The notes below the pieces were generated by a model, which did not search any database, was not told the origin of the DNA, and saw only the letters and a program-made list of their open reading frames with translations. The position numbers were made by a program, and so were the translations under genes. This document shows, in pieces, positions 52,955-63,940 of a DNA stretch of 64,000 nt. Position 1 is the stretch's first letter. Each line of letters opens with the position of its first letter. Source of the DNA: Nilaparvata lugens (lineage: Eukaryota > Arthropoda > Insecta > Hemiptera > Delphacidae); NCBI RefSeq assembly GCF_014356525.2, contig NC_052517.1:1076973-1140972 (forward strand). The letters run 5' to 3'.

Positions 52955-53050
52955 TGTCTTTAAGAGACCAAGTATAATACGTCTTTAAGAGACCAAATAT
53001 AATACGTCTTTAAGAGACCAAATATAATACGTCTTTAAGAGACCAAATTT
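52955..53050 (+). repeat. Tandem repeat, 26 bp x 4
   Basis: GTCTTTAAGAGACCAAATAT plus AATAC repeats four times. TCTTTAAGAGA is itself palindromic, so each unit can form a small hairpin. Confidence 0.9.
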
Positions 53051-54420
53051 ACGGGGGCACATCTGATATTGTAGTGGGGGGTATCAAGTACTTATCTAAG
53101 ATCTGTCGTCCTCGAGTCCGGTGTCCAAAGGGTGATGGATGAGGATGAAGGGTGATGGCCTCCAGGCATCGGGCTAGTGGCGTCAGATCGAAGATCGTCT
53201 TTCAGCCCCGCACGGCAAGGTCAGATGTCCGATATCACCGGCCATCTCGGTCGGCGATTCGTAAGCCCTCGTTTGACAGCAAGGCATATTACAGCACGAT
53301 CCTCGAATGAGTATTCAAGAATACACACACACACACAAAAAAACCCTTAAATGGGTTTTCGACTCCATTTAATCCATAGCCTACAATAATAATAAAGTGC
53401 AGCAGTCAACCGCTCTGAATGGAAATTAACTATGCCATAAATAATTTGATGAACGGATTAGCGATTCCAAAACTGATGGGATAAATGATTCCCAATAATA
53501 TAATTTTAGTCTCCAGGAGAGAATAAAAAACTGTCTGGAAAAAACATTATTCAATCAGGCCAATAAATAGTTAAGCTCAGAAAACTGTCTGTACTCTACA
53601 GAATATAAAAAAATAGGTATCAGGGCTGGTACTATTATGCATTAAAAAATACCAAATTACAAAGGACGTGGTGGGGACGACAATAATTTCCCTCAATAGA
53701 ACGAGAAAGGAATACAACTAACAAAGACAGAATACAGGAAAATTCCCTCGATCAAAGTAGAAGACTCAGCAACAGAATGGACGTTCAACTGATTTTTTAT
53801 GATGATTTTGCGTTTACAACAATTCTAAGTACTCTAGGAAAACGTTTGAAAACAATAGAGGAAATATCAGAATTTAATTACGTAATGTGCGGAATGACAT
53901 CATGAAACTACTCCGATACCGTGAGAAAATCACAACGTTAATCCAGCACTCTAATAAAATTTTATCTTGGAAAAGTTATAATTTCAAAAAAAAAATAAAA
54001 AATTTCGGCACACTCTACTAGTGAAAACAGGATTTAGTTTAGAACTTTCAATTGAAATAATGATCTAAAAGTATTCTTTATTATAATTGAAAACGTGACA
54101 CATGTAACCTAAACATTGTACGAGGGTAATGCTGATAAGTAATGTACACTTGCTTGTAGAGCGCAAACTAAATAACCTTCAGAAGGTTATTAATCCTCTA
54201 CATGGCTGAGCAGTTTGAAGGTGTTGCGTTCATCCACTTTTCTTGTCAGTTGTCATCCAAGATTTGGATTGTTTATAAGACTTTGTCAGTTTTACTCAAT
54301 CAATCAATCTTTTATTGTCAAGGAACACAAAAAAGTTACAAACAACGTCATTCTCCACAATAGCTTGTACAAAGACCGACAGTACAATTAGTAACAGTGA
54401 AAATAATTAGTTATTTGTAT
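53051..54420. other. Unassigned; GC-rich island at 53095-53290
   Basis: A roughly 200-bp island (with CCGGCCATCTCGGTCGGCGA) stands out from AT-rich surroundings and is followed by a CA run and AAACCCTTAAATGGGTTTTC, a small hairpin. It may be part of an LTR or a degraded gene; I found no frame or primer-binding site to decide. 53340-54420 shows nothing assignable. Confidence 0.35.
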
Positions 54421-54422
54421 AT

Positions 54423-55150
54423 CTAGAGTGAAAAGTGCTGTTTTTTCTCCCTGAGGGAAAAGTTTGAAGCCCGAGGCGAAGCCGAGGGCAACAATTTTCC
54501 TGAGGGAGAAAAAACATTTTTCACTCGTGATATACAAAACATTTTTCCTCCACCTACATTTTTATAAAAACTGCTAATAAAATAATTTTTAAAAACGTAT
54601 GTGACCAAACAATGTGTTACAACATAATCTAAAAAGTAAACAGAAACAGCTGGCTTGTAATAACAGTTCACCTCTGACAGCACTATCTGTCGGCTAAAGT
54701 TGTAACAACAATGACAGCCAAAACTACAGCTATGATGAAGTTCCCGTTTCAAATTTGATTAGTTGATAAGTAATATTCGTTGGCTGATATTTTGGATAAC
54801 ATGGAATAAAAGAAAAAAATATATACATTTTTTTTAGTATAGTGATATGAAGTTTGTAATAATAATTTCAGCATACAAACATAAATTTTATATATCGATC
54901 AAATGTCTGGTTGAGGTATTGAATTTAGTTGGTTTAATGACTACTCTATATGCTTCCTCATCTGAGCTTAGACCTTCTGACCTATTCCAAATGTATGTGT
55001 TTAAAATAGAGATGCTTCCCATGTTATTTAAATGGAGTCACTTTTACTCCCTAGGGAGTTTTTCTGTTTTTTAGTACCCGTGAGCGAAAAAGTGACACTT
55101 TAGTATCATGTTTCAGGGAGTAAAGTAAGTACTTTTGACAGTAGGTGGAG
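54423..55150. repeat. Repeat bounded by 'gtgaaaa..gagggaaaa' and 'gggagtaaa..ggtggagga'
   Basis: The left part (54430-54550) has 'ccctgagggaaaa' and CCGAGGCGAAGCCGAGG. The right part (55020-55150) has 'ctccctagggag' and 'gtaggtggagg', matching 'tcctccacctac' at 54546 in inverted form. It is probably one transposable element with inverted ends about 600 bp apart. Frames inside are not recognisable. Confidence 0.45.
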
Positions 55151-55269
55151 GAAAACAATATAGTATAATAGCAGACACTAAGACGTCTAACACCATCAAC
55201 AATATATTACAGTAAGCTTTGGATTAAAACAAAAAACTTTCACACAATACAGGCACCTTTCCAGTAGCA

Positions 55270-55515
55270 AATGGAGTGATCTAGTGGATAGAGTGCTTGT
55301 GTAGCAGCATAGAGATCTCGGGTTCAAACCCTCTCATTACCAAAAGTTTTTTAACCAGTTCACTCCCGTGTTTATCGGATGGGCACGTTAAATTGTCGGT
55401 CTTGGCTGAAGTATGATAGTCGTAATTGGCCAATTGGCGGCTTAAATTTTATATTCAGGCGATGGGACCTTCCCGCAAGGGACTCCCCACCAACAAAAGC
55501 CATACGAATTTACTT
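55270..55515 (+). mobile_element. tRNA-derived SINE, second type
   Basis: The head (55272-55345) has box A-like TGATCTAGTGGATAGAG and box B GGGTTCAAACCC. The body has ATCGGATGGGCACGTTAAAT and GTCGGTCTTGGCTG, then 'gaccttcccgcaagggactc' and 'aaagccatacgaat'. The central motif is shared with 7121-7376 although head and tail differ. Confidence 0.7.
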
Positions 55516-55561
55516 TTAGCAGCAAATCCCTCAAGTGAGTCTTGAATTATTGTGGAACGTT

Positions 55562-55590
55562 CATTTATTTATTTATTTATTTATTTATAC
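55562..55590 (+). repeat. (TTTA)n microsatellite
   Basis: About seven TTTA/ATTT units. The following 55595-55890 contains a 'ggcttaaagcccaaaactgt' phrase also seen near 5285 and 9950, and nothing else. Confidence 0.8.
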
Positions 55591-55895
55591 ATTAATAGAT
55601 ACAATATCATTCTTAACTATGAATGATTGGGAAAGGAACAACAGGCTTAAAGCCCAAAACTGTTCCTTTCCCAAATTTACATAGAAATTGGCCAAAAATA
55701 GGTCATGTTTACACTACACGTTCATCGTTTGAACGTCCACATCAAGTTCATTGAATAGCTTTACCGACATGTATTTCCAATTTTTCTGAGAGCTTGTATA
55801 TTGATTGCTCTCAATTCTAACATTAATACTGTTTCTCAGGAGGCAACTATGGATATCACCATTTACTCTGAAATTACGCAGGTGGTTTTTAAAAT

Positions 55896-56780
55896 ACAGG
55901 GTGGGGCAGAGCCATTTGACGAGTTTGGAAGGGTTATAAGTAATGAACCGTTCAACTTAGAAAAAACATTTTTAATGGATTCAATTTAGTTTGAAATATA
56001 GTTTTTATTGTTAATTTTTTGAAAATTATATCAGTTAAATGGCAGCCATAAGCAGCATTACACTGATGTAGCGTATTTTTGAAGTTTTAGAACGCATTTT
56101 GGCACACTGCGATTGGTAAGGCTCTTCTCTGATTCGCTCCTTTAGTTCCTTCAAGTTGTGTGGGCGTTCTTTGGAAACTTTATTCTTGAGTTAATCTCAT
56201 AGAAAAAAATCACATATGCTTACATCGGGTGAGCGTGTAGGCCATAGTTCTTTGAGAATGGCAACATCACCAACAATGTCACCTCCCAGCGTTATGCGAC
56301 AATCTTACAAACGTTTCTGCGCCCCAAATTGGTGGAAGACCTTGCTGAGGAACATGACTTGGGAGAAATATGGTTCAGCAGGATGAAGCTACAGTCCACA
56401 CAGGGCGCATTTCAATGAATGTGTTGAGACAAATGTTTTTAGGGCGGCTTATCTCACTAGGGGTAGACTTGAGGTGGCCGGCACGCTCACCCGATTTAAG
56501 CATATGCGATCTTTTTCTATGGTGTTACCTCAAAAATAAAGTTTTTAAAGATCGCCCACACACCTTTGAAGAACTGAAGGAGCGAATCAGAGAAAAGATC
56601 CAGGCCTTACCAATCGCAGTGTGCCAAAATGTGTTTTAAAACTTCAAAAATACGCTACATTAGTATATTGCTGCTTATGACCGCCATTTAACTGATATAA
56701 TTTCCGAAAAATGTACAATAAAAACTATATTTCAAACTGAATTGAACCCATTGAAGAGTTTTTTTCCAAGTTGAACGGAT
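55896..56780 (+). mobile_element. Mariner-like foldback element, right end lost
   Basis: The left end ACAGGGTGGGGCAGAGCC resembles mariner-type termini after a TA. Bases 55930-56200 are an inverted copy of 56520-56770, so transposase sequence occurs in both arms. The right terminus is missing: at 56780 the element abuts the duplicated segment of the third gene. Confidence 0.65.
56258..56640 (+). pseudogene. Mariner-type transposase remnant (DDE domain, C-terminal half)
   Basis: 56258-56375 reads NNVTSQRYATILQTF and EEHDLGEIW. After a frame change it continues QQDEATVHTGR, WPARSPDLSICDLFLW and RPHTFEELKERIREKI. The second catalytic Asp (QQD) and the SPDLS..D motif of the DD(E/D) fold are visible. 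The N-terminal DNA-binding half is absent and the frame is broken, so it is inactive. An antisense copy of its 3' part is at 55990-56200. Confidence 0.75.
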
Positions 56781-56961
56781 CATTTTTTTCCTGTAACTGG
56801 GCACCCGCCGAAAAACCTTTGGGTTTGGCAGGACCCTCAACTGTTTGTATTGTGAATAAAATTTTGATTTGATTTGATTTTGTATCAGTTTCAATTATTG
56901 ATGGTTGGTTTATTTGGATATTTTAAATTGTTATTTGAATATTTATTTTATGTTTTTTTAG

Positions 56962-57059
56962 ATGGAGTTCTGATGCGTAACGCTGTATTAGAGAGGCTTA
57001 CAGGGCAGACGTCTCTACCTCCAGGCATGGGTGGTTTACATAACGAGAGCTACTATAGG
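56962..57059 (+). CDS. Unrecognised gene, internal exon, copy A
   Basis: The acceptor is TTTTTTTAG and the donor GTGAGT. It completes a split codon with AT, then encodes GVLMRNAVLERLTGQTSLPP and GMGGLHNESYYR, ending in phase 0, which matches the exon at 60791. I do not recognise the protein. The 3' neighbour exon and clean splice sites make it a real exon of a gene whose start is not visible. An identical exon lies at 59277. Confidence 0.6.
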
Positions 57060-57314
57060 GTGAGTTAATATTTGATTTCGATTTTGTTCTTAAATTGGAT
57101 TTTGGTTTAATTATCAAAGTAATATTAAAACTAAGAAGCTTTCACCCTGGAGAATACAATTCTCGTCTCAATGTGCCGGTTGCACAAAAGCCTGTTGAAT
57201 TTTAACCGTGATTACTTCCAAGAAAACCGATCAGTGTAGCCTCCTTTTTAAGATAGACTTCTCCTTTTTCACTTTTTGTGTAGTTGAGAAGTTGATATTG
57301 TGGTAATTATTCAT

Positions 57315-57908
57315 ATTGAATGAAAAAGACTAAACAATTGTCAAAAAACCACTGATTTATTGATAATAAGAAAGACCGGTTTCGGTTATTACACCATTGT
57401 CAATCTCTGATAAACTAAAACTAAATACAAGAGCAGCAGAATTTATACTAGTAGGCGAGTACTGCTATTGGTCGAGGGCATGAACGCCTGCCATTGGCCC
57501 AGTTAGACAGTCTCCTCCCACTCAACGGTGTGACAAAATGGCGGCTTAAGCAACAGATTCGCCATGATAATAAAATTTACCTTTCTGTACAAAATAAGAA
57601 CCAAGAAAACAAGTGTGGAAGATAATAAAACAGATATGTAAATGGAAAAACTATTGACTAATGTATGCTTACAAATTTATGATAAAACTAAATTCGTAGT
57701 GTTGTACTGGTTGAAATGAATCTGGTCATTTAAACTTTACTGGGAATTTTCCTTAATTACTCTTGTTATTTCTAAAGCCTCTAGAATATTCAAAGATCTG
57801 CCTTTGTTGGTTTATCAGAGATTGACAATGGTGTAATAACCGAAACCGGTCTTTCTTATTATCAATAAATCAGTGGTTTTTGACAATTTCTTAGTCTTTT
57901 TCATTCAA
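57315..57908. mobile_element. Element H (CCGGTTTCGG inverted ends), copy A
   Basis: Inverted arms of about 110 bp run from ATTGAATGAAAAAGACTAAA through GACCGGTTTCGGTTATTACA and GTCAATCTCTGATAAAC. The core has no coding frame. It lies in the intron of the third gene. The 9383-9470 hairpin shows the same outer ends. Confidence 0.7.
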
Positions 57909-57959
57909 TAGACTTCTCCGATCAGTTCTCGAAGCTTTCACCCTGGAGAATCCAATATT

Positions 57960-58255
57960 CTCGTCTCAATGTGCCGGTTGAACAAAAGCCTGTTAAATTT
58001 TAACCGTGATTAATTCCAAGAGAACCAATCAGTGTAGCCTTCTTTTCAAGATAGACTTCTCCGATCAGTTCTCGAAGCTTTCACCCTGGAGAATCCAATA
58101 TTCTCGTCTCAATGTGCCGGTTGCACAAAAGCCTGTTGAATTTTAACCGTGATTAATTCCAAGAGAACCAATCAGGGTAGCCTTCTTTTCAGGATAGACT
58201 TCCTTAATTGGATGTAATCATGATTAAAATTCAACAGGTTATTGTGCAACAGGCA
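57960..58255. repeat. MITE family M3, tandem pieces
   Basis: ATGTGCCGGTTGAACAAAAG and ATGTGCCGGTTGCACAAAAG start two units of about 125 bp with 'gaagctttcaccctggagaa'. The right end TTATTGTGCAACAGGCACAT mirrors them. Confidence 0.65.
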
Positions 58256-58299
58256 CATCGAGACGTAAATTGGATTCAAATACTGTCATTAAAACTTGG

Positions 58300-58769
58300 A
58301 TTTTTAGTCATTATCCGCCATTTTTCTCAAGAATATTACGGAGCTCCTGAAATTTTCTCAGAAATGAGACTCATGACAGTTGATAGGGCTTATAAATAGC
58401 TATCCATGGTATAAATTTGAAGAAAATCGTTAGAGCCGTTTTCGGAAAAACGTGAAAAACATGGTTTTTTAGTAACTATCCGCCATTTTTTCCGCCATCT
58501 TGAATTGGATTTTATTGAATTTCTTATTGTCGGATCCTCATGGTATAAGGACCTTAAGTTTAAAATTTCAAGTCAATCGGTTAATTAGGAATGGAGTTAT
58601 CGTGTTCACAGACATACACACATACACACACACACATACAGACCAATCCCAAAACCACTTTTTTGGACTCAGGGGACCTTGAAACGTATAGAAAACATGA
58701 AATTAGGGTACCTTAATTTTTTTTGGAAAGCAATACTTTCCTTACCTATGGTAATAGGGCAAGGAAAGT
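58300..58769 (-). mobile_element. Element E1, copy D (partial, inverted)
   Basis: It begins inside the element ('gtcattatccgccatttttc') and ends GGGCAAGGAAAGT. (CA)n lies at 58613-58638. It sits between the two copies of the duplicated segment. Confidence 0.65.
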
Positions 58770-59094
58770 AAAAAACGACAGCATATGCTTACATTATTAG
58801 TATTTTTCAATTTTTGCTGGCTGAAGTTTTGAAATTTTCCTTTTATTGTCACTGCCGCCTGCCTCAACGATAAAAATGTACTATTACTTTTGTAAAACAA
58901 TTTCTCCCTTATTATTTCATTCCTTTCTAATTAATTTTCATTTTTCCCTTTTTTCATTACTGTAATTCTGTATCAAAATCTGATATATATTTCTTATTTT
59001 ATTTTTGCATTTTGTATCAGTTTTCTTTCATTTTTTACTTAAAATCTTTGAAGTGTAATATTTATTTTGTCTAAGTTTATTTATCTTTTGTAAC
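58770..59094. other. Unassigned spacer between duplicated segments
   Basis: T-rich intronic sequence. I see no exon or element. Confidence 0.4.
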
Positions 59095-60618
59095 TCATTT
59101 TTTTCCTGTAACTGGGCACCCGCCGAAAAACCTTTGGGTTTGGCAGGACCCTCAACTGTTTGTATTGTGAATAAAATTTTGATTTGATTTGATTTTGTAT
59201 CAGTTTCAATTATTGATGGTTGGTTTATTTGGATATTTTAAATTGTTATTTGAATATTTATTTTATGTTTTTTTAGATGGAGTTCTGATGCGTAACGCTG
59301 TATTAGAGAGGCTTACAGGGCAGACGTCTCTACCTCCAGGCATGGGTGGTTTACATAACGAGAGCTACTATAGGGTGAGTTAATATTTGATTTCGATTTT
59401 GTTCTTAAATTGGATTTTGGTTTAATTATCAAAGTAATATTAAAACTAAGAAGCTTTCACCCTGGAGAATACAATTCTCGTCTCAATGTGCCGGTTGCAC
59501 AAAAGCCTGTTGAATTTTAACCGTGATTAATTCCAAGAGAACCAATCAGTGTAGCCTCCTTTTCAAGATAGACTTCTCCTTTTTCACTTTTTGTGTAGTT
59601 GAGAAGTTGATATTGTGGTAATTATTCATATTGAATGAAAAAGACTAAGAAATTGTCAAAAACCACTGATTTATTGATAATAAGAAAGACCGGTTTCGGT
59701 TATTACACCATTGTCAATCTCTGATAAACTAAAACTAAATACAAGAGCAGCAGAATTTATACTAGTAGGCGAGTACTGCTATTGGTCGAGGGCATGAACG
59801 CCTGCCATTGGCCCAGTTAGACGGTCTCCTCCCACTCAACGGTGTGACAAAATGGCGGCTTAAGCAACAGATTCGCCATGATAATAAAATTTACCTTTCT
59901 GTACAAAATAAGAACCAAGAAAACAAGTGTGGAAGATAATAAAACAGATATGTAAATGGAAAAACTATTGTCTAATGTATGCTTACAAATTTATGATAAA
60001 ACTAAATTCGTAGTGTTCTACTGGTTGGAATGAATCTGGTCATTTAAACTATACTGGGAATTTTCCTTAATTACTCTTGTAATTTCTAAAGCCTCTAGAA
60101 TATTCAAAGATCTGCCTTTGTTGGTTTATCAGAGATTGACAATGGTGTAATAACCGAAACCGGTCTTTCTTATTATCAATAAATCAGTGGTTTTTTTGAC
60201 AATTTCTTAGTCTTTTTCATTCAATAGACTTCTGCGATTAGTTCTCGAAGCTTTCACCCTGGAGAATCCAATATTCTCGTCTCAATGTGCCGGTTGCACA
60301 AAAGCCTGTTAAATTTTAACCGTGATTAATTTCAAGAGAACCAATCAGGGTAGCCTTCTTTTCAAGATTGACTTCTACGATTAGTTCTCGAAGCTTCCAC
60401 CCTGAAGAATCCAATATTCTCGTCTCAATGTGCCGGTTGCACAAAAGCCTGTTGAATTTTAACCGTGATTAATTCCAAGAGAACCAATCAGTGCAGCATT
60501 CTTTTCAAGATAGACTTCTCTAATTGGATGTAATCATGATTAAAATTCAACAGGTTTTTGTGCAACAGGCACATCGAGACGTAAATTGGATTCAAATACT
60601 GTCATTATAACTTGGATC
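59095..60618 (+). repeat. 1.5-kb duplicated segment, copy B
   Basis: It starts at TCATTTTTTTCCTGTAACTG exactly as copy A does but has different sequence before it. It contains the second exon copy, element H copy B (59630-60229) and M3 pieces to 60690. Confidence 0.85.
59277..59374 (+). CDS. Unrecognised gene, internal exon, copy B
   Basis: Identical in sequence and splice sites to 56962-57059. Because the exon is 98 bp, enters after one codon base and leaves in phase 0, splicing A directly to B would read ATG GAG TTC TGA and stop. Only one copy can be used per mRNA, unless one copy is an assembly artefact. Confidence 0.6.
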
Positions 60619-60790
60619 ATTATAACTCTAATTATTCATTCTCGTGGATATAATCACGATTAAAATTTAACAGGTTTTTGTGCAACCGGCACATTGAGAC
60701 AAAAATTGGATTCAAATACTGTCATTATAATACTGAGCTCACTGTAGTTTTTTCTATGATGTTATCTTAATTTTTGTGTGTTTATTTTAG

Positions 60791-60921
60791 GCAACCCACC
60801 AGACGACCCTGCTAAGTTTGGGTTCCAACCCGGAGACAGGAGGAAAGCTGACAAGCCCCACTGTGAACCAGCCTGCCAGGGAGACTCTCATTATAGAGGA
60901 TGACTCTTCCTTTTTGCCCAG
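60791..60921 (+). CDS. Unrecognised gene, next exon
   Basis: The acceptor is TTTATTTTAG and the donor GTAGGA. The phase-0 frame reads ATHQTTLLSLGSNPETGGKL, TSPTVNQPARETLIIEDD and SSFLP, plus two bases. Phase and context match the preceding exon. It is rich in Ser/Thr/Pro with an acidic patch, and no domain is recognised. Its 3' 65 bp and donor are the founding unit of the VNTR that follows. Confidence 0.6.
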
Positions 60922-63420
60922 GTAGGAAGCCCTGTTCACAGTCAACCTGTTTTCACTATTCCTTTGTCTGTTGTTCTCAAATATTGTAGCAGAATATTGT
61001 GATGTTAATAGTTGATCCCACTGTGAATCAGCCTGCCAGGGAGACTCTCATTATAGAGGATGACTCTTCCTTTTTGCCCAGGTATGAAGCCCTGTTCACA
61101 GTCAACCTGTTTTCACTATTCCTTTGTCTGTTGTTCTCAAATATTGTAGCAGAATATTGTGATGTTAATAGTTAGTCCCACTGTGAATCAGCCTGCCAGG
61201 GAGACTCTCATTATAGAGGATGACTCTTCCTTTTTGCCCAGGTATGAAGCCCTGTTCACAGTCAACCTGTTTTCACTATTCCTTTGTCTGTTGTTCTCAA
61301 ATATTGTAGCAGAATATTGTGATGTTAATAGTTGATCCCACTCTGAATCAGCCTGCCAGGGAGACTCTCATTATAGAGGATGACTCTTCCTTTTTGCCCA
61401 GGTATGAAGCCCTGTTCACAGTCAACCTGTTTTCACTATTCCTTTGTCTGTTGTTCTCAAATATTGTAGCAGAATATTGTGATGTTAATAGTTAGTCCCA
61501 CTGTGAATCAGCCTGCCAGGGAGACTCTCATTATAGAGGATGACTCTTCCTTTTTGCCCAGGTATGAAGCCCTGTTCACAGTCAACCTGTTTTCACTATT
61601 CCTTTGTCTGTTGTTCTCAAATATTGTAGCAGAATATTGTGATGTTAATAGTTAGTGCCACTGTGAATCAGCCTGCCAGGGAGACTCTCATTATAGAGGA
61701 TGACTCTTCCTTTTTGCCCAGGTATGAAGCCCTGTTCACAGTCAACCTGTTTTCACTATTCCTTGTCTGTTGTTCTCAAATATTGTAGCAGAATATTGTG
61801 ATGTTAATAGTTAGTGTCACTGTGAATCAGCCTGCCAGGGAGACTCTCATTATAGAGGATGACTCTTCCTTTTTGCCAGGTATGAAGCCCTGTTCACAGT
61901 CAACCTGTTTTCACTATTCCTTTGTCTGTTGTTCTCAAATATTGTAGCAGAATATTGTGATGTTAATAGTTAGTCCCACTCTGAATCAGCCTGCCAGGGA
62001 GACTCTCATATAGAGGATGACTCTTCCTTTTTGCCCAGGTATGAAGCCCTGTTCACAGTCAACCTGTTTTCACTATTCCTTTGTCTGTTGTTCTCAATAT
62101 TGTAGCAGAATATTGTGATGTTAATAGTTAGTGCCACTGTGAATCAGCCTGCCAGGGAGACTCTCATTATAGAGGATGACTCTTCCTTTTTGCCCAGGTA
62201 TGAAGCCCTGTTCACAGTCAACCTGTTTTCACTATTCCTTTGTCTGTTGTTCTCAAATATTGTAGCAGAATATTGTGATGTTAATAGTTAGTGCCACTGT
62301 GAATCAGCTGCCAGGGAGACTCTCATTATAGAGGATGACTCTTCCTTTTTGCCCAGGTATGAAGCCCTGTTCACAGTCACCTGTTTTCACTATTCCTTTG
62401 TCTGTTGTTCTCAATATTGTAGCAGAATATTGTGATGTTAATAGTTAGTGCCACTGTGAATCAGCCTGCCAGGGAGACTCTCATTATAGAGGATGACTCT
62501 TCCTTTTTGCCCAGGTATGAAGCCCTGTTCACAGTCAACCTGTTTTCACTATTCCTTTGTCTGTTGTTCTCAAATATTGTAGCAGAATATTGTGATGCTA
62601 ATAGTTAGTGCCACTGTGAATCAGCTGCCAGGGAGACTCTCATTATAGAGGATGACTCTTCCTTTTTGCCCAGGTATGAAGCCCTGTTCACAGTCAACCT
62701 GTTTTCACTATTCCTTTGTCTATTGTTCTCAAATATTGTAGCAGAATATTGTGATGTTAATAGTTAGTCCCACTGTGAATCAGCCTGCCAGGGAGACTCT
62801 CATTATAGAGGATGACTCTTCCTTTTTGCCCAGGTATGAAGCCCTGTTCACAGTCAACCTGTTTTCACTATTCCTTTGTCTGTTGTTCTCAAATATTGTA
62901 GCAGAATATTGTGATGTTAATAGTTAGTCCCACTGTGAATCAGCCTGCCAGGGAGACTCTCATTATAGAGGATGACTCTTCCTTTTTGCCCAGGTATGAA
63001 GCCCTGTTCACAGTCAACCTGTTTTCACTATTCCTTTGTCTGTCGTTCTCAAATATTGTAGCAGAATATTGTGATGTTAATAGTTGGTCCCACTGTGAAT
63101 CAGCCTGCCAGGAGGACGCATGCCAAGGTAGGAAGCCCTGTTCACAGTCAACCTGTTTTCACTATCCCTTTGTCTGTTGTTCTCAAATATTGTAGCAGAA
63201 TATTGTGATGTTAATAGTTGGTCCCACTGTGAATCAGCCTGCCAGGAGGACGCATGCCAAGGTAGGAAGCCCTGTTCACAGTCAACCTGTTTTCACTATC
63301 CCTTTGTCTGTTGTTCTCAAATATTGTAGCAGAATATTGTGATGTTAATAGTTGGTACCACTGTGAATCAGCCTGCCAGGAGGACGCATGCCAAGGTAGG
63401 AAGATCTGTTCACAGTCATG
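60855..63420 (+). repeat. Exon-donor VNTR, 160 bp x 14 plus 134 bp x 3
   Basis: The marker GCCTGCCAGG starts at about 60871, 61031, 61191, 61351, 61511, 61671, 61830, 61989, 62147, 62306, 62465, 62624, 62784, 62944, 63104, 63238 and 63371. Units hold the exon tail (ETLIIEDDSSFLP), a donor (GTATGA, or GTAGGA in the first), and CTGTTTTCACTATTCCTTTG..ATATTGTAG. The last three units replace the exon tail by AGGACGCATGCCAAG followed by GTAGGA. Several units have 1-bp deletions. Confidence 0.9.
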
Positions 63421-63526
63421 CTGTATTCACTTGCATTGTTAGGACCAATATACCAGTTCACAGGAGAACTGTTTTCATTTTTGTTATTGGGTGTTTCAAT
63501 CATCCAAATGTTACAGGTTAGTTGGG

Positions 63527-63940
63527 CAGAAGTCTTCGGGGTGATTTGCAGCATTTATTTAGGATTTTCGTTAAATAATAATTATATATTAATTAGCATT
63601 TGAATAAATGCATTCTATATTTAATTCCATCTGTATCTGGTTGGCCGCTATGGCTTCGTATAAAATGAGCGCTGCTATCCAGAGATTGTCAGTTTGGTGT
63701 AAGGGTAAGCATTCCTGACTAGCAATTGGGAGGTACCGGGTTCGATTCCCGAGCTGGCAACTAATTTTTGGATAGTAGTTTTCATCGAATTTCCATCTAG
63801 CTGTTAACCCTGTTGTCAATGTCTGCAGTCGCAGAAGTCTTCGGGGTGATTTGCAGCATTTATTTAGGATTTTCGTTAAATAATAATTATATATTAATTA
63901 GCATTTGAATAAATGCATTCTCTATTTAATTCCATCTGTT
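63527..63940 (+). mobile_element. tRNA-derived SINE S3 (Ala-like head) between direct repeats
   Basis: 63687-63760 is tRNA-like: an anticodon loop CTAGCAA (AGC, Ala) in a weak CCTGA/TTGGG stem, and box B GGTTCGATTCC. The body continues AACCCTGTTGTCAATGTCTG. A 110-bp block (GAAGTCTTCGGGGTGATTTG ... TAAATGCATTCT) stands both before (63527-63638) and after (63833-63940) the head, so this is a dimer or a SINE inserted in its own tail. Confidence 0.65.

Larger units (their letters stand above)
56780..58299 (+). repeat. 1.5-kb duplicated segment, copy A
   Basis: Alignable with 59095-60618 at an offset of 2,315 bp for the first 1.1 kb, with few substitutions. It includes an exon, flanking intron and element H (57315-57908). 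Confidence 0.85.

Noticed and set aside
62911..63195. 94-codon frame MMLIVSPTVNQPARE...
   Set aside because: It reads through a donor site and intron within the VNTR. It exists only because units happen to be open in one frame.
63687..63760. Functional tRNA-Ala gene (AGC)
   Set aside because: The anticodon stem depends on wobble pairs, and the unit sits between SINE direct repeats.
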